Below are positions 23,826 through 32,822 of a DNA stretch of 61,538 bases, piece after piece. Numbering within the stretch: position 1 is the first letter of the stretch; each line of letters begins with the position of its first letter. Source of the stretch: SLNP01 sp964568875 (lineage in GTDB: Bacteria > Bacteroidota > Bacteroidia > Bacteroidales > VadinHA17); contig CAZMSH010000024.1 in NCBI GenBank assembly GCA_964568875.1, forward strand, positions 1 to 61,538, in the 5' to 3' direction. The notes under the pieces are model-generated. The model saw only the letters and a list, made by a program, of their open reading frames with translations, was not told the origin of the DNA and ran no database searches. The position numbers and the translations under genes were made by a program.

Positions 23826-25700
23826 ATGTCGGTAATCTATACTGAAGAGAACATCAAGACCCTTGACTGGCGGGACCATATACGCCTCAGACCGGGTATG
23901 TATATCGGCAAGCTGGGAGATGGTTCGGCGCATGATGACGGGATTTATGTTCTGATAAAGGAGGTGCTGGATAACTCGGTTGACGAGTATATGATGGGTT
24001 TTGGAAAGAAAATCGACGTCAGCATTAATGAAAAGGAGATAACCGTTCGTGATTACGGCCGCGGAATACCCCTGGGGAAGGTACTTGACGCTTCATCGAG
24101 AATGAACACCGGAGCTAAGTACGATTCAAAGGCATTTAAGAAATCTGTAGGACTTAATGGCGTGGGTATCAAGGCGGTAAATGCTTTGTCGGGCACATTT
24201 GCGGTAAGGTCAATACGAGACGGGCAGCTCAAGGAGATTAAGTTTGAAAAAGGACTCGTAATATCTGATGAGCCACTTCAGACCACTACCGAGGAGAATG
24301 GAGTAGAAATACGATTTACCCCTGATCCTGATATGTTCGGAAATTTCAGGTTTCTTGACGAGTATATTGAGAACATGATCAGGAACTACGTCTACCTGAA
24401 TGCCGGGCTGGTAATAAATTTCAACGGTAACAGGTACGTTTCAAAGAATGGTCTGGTCGACCTGCTGAATGAAAATATGAACAGGGAGGGCCTCTATCCT
24501 ATTATTCATCTCAAGGGTGAGGATATTGAGGTTGCTATTACCCACGGATACCAGTACGGCGAGGATTACTACAGTTTTGTTAACGGCCAGAATACAACCC
24601 AGGGCGGCACCCACCTGACTGCATTCAAAGAGGCCATTGTAAAGACGATAAGGGAGTTCTACAAGAAGGATTATGACCCGTCAGATATCAGGTCGTCAAT
24701 AATTGCAGCGCTGAGCATAAAGGTTGAGGAACCTGTTTTCGAGTCACAGACAAAGACCAAGCTGGGATCTAAGGATATGGCTCCGGGAGGTGTGTCAGTA
24801 CGTAACTTTGTTAATGATTTTCTACGTAAGAACCTCGATGATTACCTTCATAAGAATTCCGAGACGGCAAGGATAATTCTGAAGAAGATACAGGAGTCGG
24901 AAAAGGAACGCAAGGCCATTTCTTCAATACAGAAACTTGCCCGTGAGCGCGCCAAAAAGGTAAGCCTTCACAACAGGAAGCTTCGTGACTGCCGCATACA
25001 CTATAATAGCAACGATGACAGGAAGCTTGAATCTACGATATTCATTACCGAGGGCGATTCAGCTTCGGGTTCCATCACAAAATCGAGAAATGTTGAGACA
25101 CAGGCGGTGTTCAGCCTCAGAGGCAAACCGCTGAATACCTACGGACTTACCAAGAAGATTGTTTACGAAAACGAGGAGTTTAATCTGTTGCAGGCAGCTC
25201 TGAACATTGAAGAGGGAATAGAGAACCTCAGATACAATAATGTTGTGCTGGCCACAGATGCTGATATTGACGGCATGCATATCAGGCTGCTGATGCTGAC
25301 ATTCTTCCTGCAGTTTTTTCCTGACCTGGTAAGGAAGGGTCATGTTTATATTCTTCAGACCCCGCTCTTCAGGGTCAGGAACAAGAAGGAGACCATATAC
25401 TGCTACTCAGCTGAGGAAAAGGAGGCTGCCATAAGGAAACTGGGACCCAATCCTGAGATTACACGTTTCAAGGGTCTGGGAGAGATTTCACCCGATGAGT
25501 TTGTCCATTTCATAGGAAAGGATATCAGGCTTGAGCCGGTAAGGGTCAGGAGAAATGATTCGGTAGAACAGTTCCTCGACTTTTATATGGGCAAGAATAC
25601 ACCAGAGCGTCAGGATTTTATCATCGAAAACCTCAGGATAGACGAGGAATTTGCCGGTGACAGGGATAACATTCCTGTAGTAATTGAGGAGGCACTTTAG
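23826..25700 (+). CDS. parE: DNA topoisomerase IV subunit B
   Basis: ParE is the ATPase subunit of the type IIA topoisomerase that decatenates daughter chromosomes. The 624-residue protein has the GHKL ATPase motifs (EVLDNSVDEYMMGFG, DYGRGIPLG, GLNGVGIKAVNALS), the QTKTKLGS motif that contacts the ATP phosphate, and the Toprim motifs ITEGDSASGS and DADIDGMH. Its length and the immediately following parC favour ParE over GyrB. The open frame begins at 23793, but the ATG at 23826 is better because it follows the -7 box and matches the family N-terminus (YTEENIKTLDWRDHIRLRPG). Confidence 0.95.
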   Translation: MSVIYTEENIKTLDWRDHIRLRPGMYIGKLGDGSAHDDGIYVLIKEVLDNSVDEYMMGFGKKIDVSINEKEITVRDYGRGIPLGKVLDASSRMNTGAKYDSKAFKKSVGLNGVGIKAVNALSGTFAVRSIRDGQLKEIKFEKGLVISDEPLQTTTEENGVEIRFTPDPDMFGNFRFLDEYIENMIRNYVYLNAGLVINFNGNRYVSKNGLVDLLNENMNREGLYPIIHLKGEDIEVAITHGYQYGEDYYSFVNGQNTTQGGTHLTAFKEAIVKTIREFYKKDYDPSDIRSSIIAALSIKVEEPVFESQTKTKLGSKDMAPGGVSVRNFVNDFLRKNLDDYLHKNSETARIILKKIQESEKERKAISSIQKLARERAKKVSLHNRKLRDCRIHYNSNDDRKLESTIFITEGDSASGSITKSRNVETQAVFSLRGKPLNTYGLTKKIVYENEEFNLLQAALNIEEGIENLRYNNVVLATDADIDGMHIRLLMLTFFLQFFPDLVRKGHVYILQTPLFRVRNKKETIYCYSAEEKEAAIRKLGPNPEITRFKGLGEISPDEFVHFIGKDIRLEPVRVRRNDSVEQFLDFYMGKNTPERQDFIIENLRIDEEFAGDRDNIPVVIEEAL

Positions 25701-25703
25701 AGT

Positions 25704-28358
25704 ATGGAAGAGAAGGATTATGGTTTTTCTGATACGGGATCGGGAGAAGACCTGAGCCCGGAGCAGGATGGCAGCAGGCAATCTCAGCAGCTTGCAGGAT
25801 CAGTGTCAGGCATGTACCAGGACTGGTTTCTTGACTATGCTTCCTACGTTATTCTTGAAAGGGCTGTACCTGATATCCGTGACGGGCTTAAACCCGTACA
25901 GAGGAGGATACTTCATTCCATGAAGCGGATGGATGATGGCCGCTACAACAAGGTTGCGAATATCATCGGCCACACTATGCAATTCCATCCTCACGGTGAT
26001 GCTTCCATAGGTGATGCCCTGGTGCAGCTGGGTCAAAAAGACCTGCTTGTAGACACACAGGGTAACTGGGGTAATATTCTTACCGGAGACAGCGCTGCGG
26101 CAGCAAGATATATCGAGTCACGACTTTCGAAGTTCGCCCTCGATGTCCTTTTCAATCCTAAGACAACTGAATGGAAAGCCTCCTATGACGGACGTAACCG
26201 CGAGCCTGTAACCCTGCCAGCCAAATTCCCGCTTTTGCTTGCTATGGGTGTGGAAGGTATTGCTGTCGGTCTGGCGTCGAAGATACTTCCGCATAACTTC
26301 AATGAGCTTATCGAGGCCTCGATCAGTTACCTTCAGGGAAAAGACTTTGTGCTGTACCCTGATTTTCCGACAGGAGGGTCGATTGATGTTGCACGGTATA
26401 ATGACGGATTGAGAGGAGGAGTAATCAAATCGAGGGCCAGGATAGAAAAGATTGACAAGAAAGGGCTGGTCATCACAGAGTTACCCTTCGGAAAAACAAC
26501 AGGTTCATTGATTGACTCCATTATCAAGGCCAGTGATAAGGGTAAGATTAAAATCAAAAAAATAGATGACAACACTTCAGGTACTGTTGAGATTATTGTA
26601 AACCTCGTTCCGGGAACATCTCCCGATAAAACCATAGATGCTCTTTACGCATTTACAGACTGCGAGGTGTCGATATCACCAAACTCATGTGTTATTGCAG
26701 ATGACAGGCCTGTTTTTATGGGCGTGTCAGACATACTTCGTTATTCGACAGACCGCACTCTTTCTATTCTTAAGCAGGAGTTGGAGATAAGGCTTGGAGA
26801 GCTGGAAGATGACTGGCATTATTCATCGCTTGAGAAGATATTCATTGAAAAAAGGATCTACCGCGATATTGAGGAGTGTGAAACATGGGAAGCAGTGGTG
26901 GATGCTATAGATAAAGGCCTGGAACCATACATAAAGAAGCTTAAGCGTGAAGTTACACGTGATGATATTGTAAGGCTTACAGAGATAAAGATCAAACGCA
27001 TCTCAAAATATGACTCTAAGAAAGCCAATGAACATATAAAAGGTGTTGAAGCTGAAATTGAGGAGGTGAAAAATCATCTTGGCAATATTGTTCCCTTTAC
27101 TATCAACTATTTCAGGCAGATAAAAAAGAAATACGGTGCCGGTCGTGAGAGGAAGAGTGAAATCAGAAACTTCGACACTATTCAGGCCACAAAGGTGGTT
27201 GCAAATAATGCCAGGCTCTATGTGAACCGAAAGGAGGGTTTCATTGGTACAGGCCTCAGGAAGGATGAATTTGTATGCGACTGTTCCGATATCGATGATA
27301 TAATTGTATTCAGGCGCGATGGCACCTATCTGATTACAAAGGTTGCTGATAAGGTCTTCGTGGGTAAGGATATTGAGTATCTGCAGGTATTTCTCAAAAA
27401 TGATGAAAGGACGATATACAATATTATATATCAGGACGGCAGAGACGGGGCCCTGCTTGCCAAGCGTTGCGCCATCACCGGCCTGACGCGTGACAAGGAG
27501 TACAATCTCACAAAGGGGAAGCCCGGGACCAGGGTTATGTGGTTCACCGCCAATCCCAACGGAGAAGCTGAGGTTGTAAAGGTTCATCTGAAACCCAAAC
27601 CACGGTTGAAGAAAACGCAATTTGAGTTTGACTTTGGGGAACTGGCAATTAAGGGACGGGCATCACAGGGAAATATTGTTACAAAGAACCACGCTGTGAA
27701 GATAACCCTTAAGGAGAAGGGACTATCAACCCTCGGCGGCCGTAAAATATGGTTTGATGATTCTGTTTGCAGGCTTAACGATGAAAGTCGAGGGAAATTC
27801 CTTGGCGAATTCGCTCCGGCTGACAGGATATTGGTTGTAACCAGGACAGGGTGGTTCAGGACAACCGGCTTTGATCTTTCACAGCATTTTGAGGATAATA
27901 TTCTGCTGATTGAAAAATTTAGTCCTGAGCGCGTTTTCAGCGCTATCTATTGGGAGCCGGAGCAGGAGTTCTACTATGTTAAGAGGTTTTCGTTTGAAGA
28001 GACGGAAAAGTTGCAGTGTTTCATACACGAGAATGCAGATTCAAAGCTTGTCAGTCTTACCGAGGTTGAGTATCCAAGATTCGAGATCAGATTTGGTGGT
28101 AAGCACCAGATGAGAGAGAGTGAGATAATTGAGGTGGCTGAATTCATTGCAGTAAAAGGCTACAAAGCCAAGGGTAAAAGGCTGACCAACTATACGGTAG
28201 AAAATATTATGGAGCTGGAACCGGTTGTAAGAAAGGAATCACAGCCTCAACCACCTGAGCCGGAAGAGTCTGAAGAGTCTCAGCAGGACCCCGATCCGGG
28301 GGTGCAGACGAAGGCTGCCAAAACCGATGATCCTGCCCAGATGAAACTTGAATTATAG
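25704..28358 (+). CDS. parC: DNA topoisomerase IV subunit A
   Basis: ParC is the DNA-cleaving subunit that works with ParE. The 884-residue protein has the winged-helix region with VQRRILHSM and the catalytic tyrosine in SAAAARYIESRLS. A coiled-coil tower follows, then a C-terminal beta-pinwheel domain. A low-complexity tail (PPEPEESEESQQD) ends the protein. The first 35 residues are an acidic, serine-rich extension before the conserved MYQDWFLDYASYVI start. The gene begins 3 bases after the parE stop codon, and aroK begins one base after its own stop codon, suggesting one transcript. Confidence 0.95.
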   Translation: MEEKDYGFSDTGSGEDLSPEQDGSRQSQQLAGSVSGMYQDWFLDYASYVILERAVPDIRDGLKPVQRRILHSMKRMDDGRYNKVANIIGHTMQFHPHGDASIGDALVQLGQKDLLVDTQGNWGNILTGDSAAAARYIESRLSKFALDVLFNPKTTEWKASYDGRNREPVTLPAKFPLLLAMGVEGIAVGLASKILPHNFNELIEASISYLQGKDFVLYPDFPTGGSIDVARYNDGLRGGVIKSRARIEKIDKKGLVITELPFGKTTGSLIDSIIKASDKGKIKIKKIDDNTSGTVEIIVNLVPGTSPDKTIDALYAFTDCEVSISPNSCVIADDRPVFMGVSDILRYSTDRTLSILKQELEIRLGELEDDWHYSSLEKIFIEKRIYRDIEECETWEAVVDAIDKGLEPYIKKLKREVTRDDIVRLTEIKIKRISKYDSKKANEHIKGVEAEIEEVKNHLGNIVPFTINYFRQIKKKYGAGRERKSEIRNFDTIQATKVVANNARLYVNRKEGFIGTGLRKDEFVCDCSDIDDIIVFRRDGTYLITKVADKVFVGKDIEYLQVFLKNDERTIYNIIYQDGRDGALLAKRCAITGLTRDKEYNLTKGKPGTRVMWFTANPNGEAEVVKVHLKPKPRLKKTQFEFDFGELAIKGRASQGNIVTKNHAVKITLKEKGLSTLGGRKIWFDDSVCRLNDESRGKFLGEFAPADRILVVTRTGWFRTTGFDLSQHFEDNILLIEKFSPERVFSAIYWEPEQEFYYVKRFSFEETEKLQCFIHENADSKLVSLTEVEYPRFEIRFGGKHQMRESEIIEVAEFIAVKGYKAKGKRLTNYTVENIMELEPVVRKESQPQPPEPEESEESQQDPDPGVQTKAAKTDDPAQMKLEL

Positions 28359-28359
28359 A

Positions 28360-28869
28360 ATGATTGTTTATCTCACGGGCTTCATGGGTAGTGGCAAGAC
28401 CACTACAGGTAAGAAGCTTGCCAGGCTGGCAGGAGCGAAATTCATGGATATTGATACCGAAATTGAAACAGCTGCCGGCAAGAGCATTTCAAAAATCTTT
28501 AGCGAAGACGGGGAGGAGCATTTCAGAAAAACAGAGTTTGAGGTACTACGGAGTATTGACCTGACCGGGGGTAAAGTCATTGCAACCGGAGGAGGAACTC
28601 CCTGTTATGCCGACAATATGGATTACATGAACAAAACAGGAATAACTGTCTACCTCAGGATGACGCCCGCGGCCCTTGCTTCAAGGCTTGAATATGCTAT
28701 GATTTCACGACCACTGATAGCCGGTCTCAGGGGCGAATCGCTTCTGAATTATATTACATGTAAGTTATCAGAACGGGAACCAGTCTATCTTAAGTCGAGG
28801 ATTGTAATTGAAGGACTTGATGCTGATGCAGAACTGCTTCTGCAGAAAATCCGGCTAATGATCTCCTGA
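28360..28869 (+). CDS. aroK: Shikimate kinase
   Basis: The enzyme phosphorylates shikimate in the aromatic amino acid pathway. The 169-residue protein has the Walker A loop GFMGSGKTTTGKK, the MDIDTEIE segment with the shikimate-binding aspartate, the RKTEFEVL region and the ATGGGTP motif. Length is normal. A TTG 12 bases upstream is in frame but lies inside parC; the ATG at 28360 is one base after the parC stop codon. Its 3' end overlaps the convergent transporter gene by 15 bases. Confidence 0.94.
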   Translation: MIVYLTGFMGSGKTTTGKKLARLAGAKFMDIDTEIETAAGKSISKIFSEDGEEHFRKTEFEVLRSIDLTGGKVIATGGGTPCYADNMDYMNKTGITVYLRMTPAALASRLEYAMISRPLIAGLRGESLLNYITCKLSEREPVYLKSRIVIEGLDADAELLLQKIRLMIS

Positions 28870-29646
28870 TAAATTCTCTTTCCTGTATTCGGCCAGATTG
28901 TCTATGTGAAGATATCTGGTCAGTATTTTTACACCTATGTAAAAGGGGATAGTGTCTATAAGAGCTGATACCAGCTTGAAAACATAGTTTGATGCTATCA
29001 GTATTATCAAAGCGTGACCTATGGTTTCACCCGGTTCAATATAGATGGCTGACTTATTGAAGAACCAGGTTATTGTTACAACAGCCAGGGAGTCTACCAT
29101 CTGACTGGTTAATGTCGAACCATTGTTTCTCAGCCAGAGAGCTTTCCCTTTTGTAATTCTCTTGAAGAAATGAAACAGCTGTACATCAATAAACTGAGCT
29201 GTAAGGTATGCTATCATCGATGCCACTGTAGCTCCGAAGGTCCACTGCCTTATCTGAAAAAACACCCTTTGCGGATCGTCGAGCATAGGCAGTCCGTCAG
29301 GGCCAAATTCCGGGCGGGGAGGCAGTGAACCCCCTAACCACATTATAAAAATAACCCATATATTAAGGATCAGACCTGTCCATACAACAAGATTGGCCCT
29401 TTTTCGGCCGTAGAGTTCGCTGATAAAGTCGGTACAGAGGAAGGTTATAGGATAAGGCAGCACCCCGATGAAGACAATAAAGGGAACTTTGAGTCCGAAC
29501 AGGGTAAAAGAAAGATCTATCTGGCGTGAGATACCCAATATATTAAGTATTGCCAGGGTTCCAAGAAAGAAGCCGGAGAGCAATATAAATACCACTTCCC
29601 GGCGTTTTATAATTTTCCTGTCAGATATGTTGCCGTCGACAAACAT
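28855..29646 (-). CDS. yhhQ: Queuosine precursor transporter (YhhQ/QPTR family)
   Basis: This 263-residue inner-membrane protein has about six to seven transmembrane helices and matches the YhhQ family (formerly DUF165), which imports queuosine precursors such as preQ0 or preQ1 for tRNA modification. Family-like segments are PYPITFLCTDFISELYGRKR, where polar residues lie within a membrane region, and the later region containing NNGSTLTSQMVDS. It is slightly longer than the E. coli protein because of an insertion around residues 105-128 (GGSLPPRPEFGPDGLPMLDD). The queuosine synthesis genes themselves are not in this window. The gene converges on aroK with a 15-base overlap. Confidence 0.88.
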   Translation of the reverse strand: MFVDGNISDRKIIKRREVVFILLSGFFLGTLAILNILGISRQIDLSFTLFGLKVPFIVFIGVLPYPITFLCTDFISELYGRKRANLVVWTGLILNIWVIFIMWLGGSLPPRPEFGPDGLPMLDDPQRVFFQIRQWTFGATVASMIAYLTAQFIDVQLFHFFKRITKGKALWLRNNGSTLTSQMVDSLAVVTITWFFNKSAIYIEPGETIGHALIILIASNYVFKLVSALIDTIPFYIGVKILTRYLHIDNLAEYRKENLSGDH

Positions 29647-29823
29647 CGACTAAAATTAAGAATAAAATATTAATTTCCAACAATTAAAGTTAGTAAGTTT
29701 TATTCTTGTCAGATGCTTATATCAGCGCGGGCTGTCTGAATATTATTTTAATAAAATGTGGCCGCAGGTGCTCATGTTTTCAATATTTTCCTAATTTTAA
29801 CAATAATTTATCTGGGGCCTGAA

Positions 29824-32808
29824 ATGAGGAACAGGATCTTACATTTCCTTGGGGTTGAAGCCGGAGAGGAATCTATGGTTTCGCTTTTGCTTTATCAGTC
29901 TGTTTTTCTTGGATTGTTTTACGGGGCCTTTGACATAAGTGCACATTCACTTTTTCTTGCAGTATTTGATGAGACCATAATGGCCAGAGCCTATATTGTC
30001 TCGGGTCTTGCCGGTATAGTACTGACAACGGTCTACTCCTATATCCAGACGAGGATGCAGTTTAAAAATTTTGCAGTCGTCAATCTTTTAATTGTTACCT
30101 CTCTGACCCTTTTGTTGTGGCTGGTTCTGGTATTTACTCCCTCTCGGGTAGTGATATTCGCCCTGTTTGTGATGATGGGGCCTCTCAACATTCTGGCACT
30201 GCTGGGTTTTTGGGGAACCACAGGCCGACTGTTTTCCCTGCGGCAGGGCAAGAGATTGTTTGGTTTGGTTGATGCTGGAATTATTGCCGGGATTATTGTA
30301 AGCAGTTACGCTATTCCTTTACTGCTGACATTCGGATTCGATACACATAACATTATACTGCTAAGTGCTGTTGCGGTATTCTGCGCAACCATTATGCAGT
30401 TCAGCCTGGGCAGGACCCACGCAATAGGAAACACTTCTGGTGAGAGAAGGGGATCGGTAAAAAAGGTGCTGACTCTTTTCAGAAGCGATTCATATGTTTT
30501 GAACATGGGATGGTATATCGCTTTTTCTGTGATGACAGCCTTCTTTATACAGTATTCATTTATGGCTGTTACCAGAGAGCAATTTCCTCAGGAGGCTGAT
30601 ATGGCCAGGTTTCTGGGCCTGTTCATAGGCAGCATGATGATCTTTACCCTATTCCTGAAAACATTCCTGTTTTCCTACCTTATAAAAACTTATGGCCTGA
30701 GAATCATTCTTTTACTGCCTCCGGTTCTAATGATGGTATTCACAGCCGCTGCTGCCGGCCTTGGGTCAGCACTGGGATATACCCAGACATCAGGCGGATT
30801 TATTCTCTTTTTCCTGTTACTGGCATTGTCGAGGCTGTTCTCCAAGGCTGTCAGGGATTCAGTTGAGACTCCCTCGTTCAAGGTTATCTATCAGACTCTT
30901 TCAGAAAAAATAAGGTACGATGTACAATCAATAATTGATGGCACGGTAAATGAGATTGCCGCTCTTACCTCTGGTTTGATCCTTTCGGTGCTCGGCATTA
31001 TAGTAATCGGAAAACTAATAAGTTTTTCATGGGTGCTGTTGTTAATAACCGCTATATGGGCCTTCTTCGGATTCAGGCTGTATGTCGAATACAGAAAATC
31101 GATTATCAGATCTCTTGACGATGCGGTAATAAAAAGTGAAGAAAAGGAGGCTGAAGATACCGTAAAACCATCGGTGGGCAAATTTTACCTGAGGTTCAGG
31201 ATAAGGCCAAAGTATCCCGAACTGATCAGGCAGCAATATGATGTACTCAAGGAAGAACACGGAGAAGCTCTCTCAGAAGAGCTTGTCTCAATCGCCAGGG
31301 ATTCTTGCGACCCGTTTATCAAAGAAGCGGTAAAATGGATATCAGAGAACGAAAATTATGGCGAAGGATTGAGGAACAGGGCTAAGGAGACGCTGATTTA
31401 TTTGCGGGAGGATTGTGCAGTTTTCTATGACCCTTTTATCGGCGGGGCTGCCGGCCCTGATGCCGTAGAGCTTGTCAGAGCTACCAGGACGCCTCATCCT
31501 GCTGTTCTGCTGAGAATGCTCAGAGACAGCTCTCTTTCCACAAGAAGAACCGCCCTGATGTTAATTGTGCGTCATGATATTACCGACATGATACATGAAG
31601 TCTGCGAACTTTTACCCGTCAGGGAGACAGCACTGGATGCCCTCGCTGTACTTGACTATTTCGGGGTAAAAGCTTTCAGTGAGATTTACAGGCACTTCAT
31701 GAAAAGCTCAGGCAATATCCCTCTGATGAAGAACCTGCTGATGCTTCTGGGCAAAAATTGTTACCATGAGTCTGAGCAACTGATTTATCAGATGCTTGGC
31801 TCAAATTCAAAAGATATTAAATGCAGGGCCGTCTCAATACTTGCAGCAAACGGGTTCAGGATACCGGAAAAAGACAGAGACAGAATGCATCAGATTATCT
31901 CAGAGACAGTTGGAACTATAACATGGTATATCCAGACAATGGTTGCACTTGCGAAAGCAGAGAATGAAGAACTGACAGAAGCAGTAAAGGCTGAGATGCT
32001 GTGGTGGTACGATTTCCTTTTTAGTCTTCTCTCTTTAACATATGAAGCACAGTATATCCATAAAATAAGGGAGAATCTTGAAACAGGAACAGTCGAAAGC
32101 GTGAATTTTGCCCTCGAGATGATCGATATAGTGCTGGATGAATCAATAAAGGCAAGGGTTGCTTATTGCATCGATATTTCAGACAATGAGGAGAAACTGA
32201 GATCGCTTTACAGCTTCTACCCGGGTTACGTTCCTTCGTATGAGGATCTGCTTGCAGAAATTATAAATCGTGACTATAACCTGTCAGATCTGTGGACAAA
32301 AGCAATGGCAGTAAGGTCTGTGGCAAAAGCCCCCGATATGAGTGATAATCTGATGACACTGTCAGCTCTTCTTTTTAGTCCGGGTCGCTTACTGGTTGAA
32401 GAGGCAGCCAGGGTGATGAAGGAGATTAATGACACTGAATTGCTGGAAGTATCACTGAGGGTATCCTCACTGAATGCTAAAGTCATTGAAGATATCAGAA
32501 ACAATACAATCAGTGATGAAGACTTTCTTATCAATAAAATAAGGTTCCTGATGGCAGGCTTGGGTTTGATCCGTACTGACGATTTAATACCTCTTGCTGA
32601 AAAGTTTAGTTTTTATTCCGGGCCTTCAATACCCGCCGCGAATAATGACGCACTTTACTATTTCAAACTCTGTGAGGCCGGAAGCAGTGACATACGTGGT
32701 TACTACATTGTGCAGCAGCAGGATTTGGCAGAATACCTTTCTCTTAATCCTGAATACCTTGATGAGACCTCCGCTTTTATTGAGCGGCAAGCTAATATTA
32801 CAATATAA
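29824..32808 (+). CDS. Nucleotide-carrier-like membrane protein with C-terminal HEAT-like repeats
   Basis: The first 430 residues or so form about twelve transmembrane helices. Pattern and segments such as FWGTTGRLFSLRQGKRLFG and LSRLFSKAVRDSVETPSFK resemble the Npt1/Npt2 (ATP/ADP carrier) family found, beyond intracellular parasites, in free-living Bacteroidota. The remaining 560 residues are soluble helical repeats resembling HEAT/Armadillo, a known addition in these homologues. Substrate is uncertain; it may be a sensor or scaffold rather than a nucleotide exchanger. The frame opens upstream at a GTG (29758), but the ATG at 29824, with GGGG about eight bases before it, is preferred (994 residues). 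The phosphatase gene follows after 14 bases, the first of five linked genes. Confidence 0.65.
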   Translation: MRNRILHFLGVEAGEESMVSLLLYQSVFLGLFYGAFDISAHSLFLAVFDETIMARAYIVSGLAGIVLTTVYSYIQTRMQFKNFAVVNLLIVTSLTLLLWLVLVFTPSRVVIFALFVMMGPLNILALLGFWGTTGRLFSLRQGKRLFGLVDAGIIAGIIVSSYAIPLLLTFGFDTHNIILLSAVAVFCATIMQFSLGRTHAIGNTSGERRGSVKKVLTLFRSDSYVLNMGWYIAFSVMTAFFIQYSFMAVTREQFPQEADMARFLGLFIGSMMIFTLFLKTFLFSYLIKTYGLRIILLLPPVLMMVFTAAAAGLGSALGYTQTSGGFILFFLLLALSRLFSKAVRDSVETPSFKVIYQTLSEKIRYDVQSIIDGTVNEIAALTSGLILSVLGIIVIGKLISFSWVLLLITAIWAFFGFRLYVEYRKSIIRSLDDAVIKSEEKEAEDTVKPSVGKFYLRFRIRPKYPELIRQQYDVLKEEHGEALSEELVSIARDSCDPFIKEAVKWISENENYGEGLRNRAKETLIYLREDCAVFYDPFIGGAAGPDAVELVRATRTPHPAVLLRMLRDSSLSTRRTALMLIVRHDITDMIHEVCELLPVRETALDALAVLDYFGVKAFSEIYRHFMKSSGNIPLMKNLLMLLGKNCYHESEQLIYQMLGSNSKDIKCRAVSILAANGFRIPEKDRDRMHQIISETVGTITWYIQTMVALAKAENEELTEAVKAEMLWWYDFLFSLLSLTYEAQYIHKIRENLETGTVESVNFALEMIDIVLDESIKARVAYCIDISDNEEKLRSLYSFYPGYVPSYEDLLAEIINRDYNLSDLWTKAMAVRSVAKAPDMSDNLMTLSALLFSPGRLLVEEAARVMKEINDTELLEVSLRVSSLNAKVIEDIRNNTISDEDFLINKIRFLMAGLGLIRTDDLIPLAEKFSFYSGPSIPAANNDALYYFKLCEAGSSDIRGYYIVQQQDLAEYLSLNPEYLDETSAFIERQANITI

Positions 32809-32822
32809 TAATCAATCATGCA

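Noticed and set aside
29758..29823. GTG start for the carrier-like protein
   Set aside because: The additional 22 residues come from an AT-rich leader, have no matching initiation site and precede an ATG with GGGG upstream. It remains possible because the stretch is hydrophobic.
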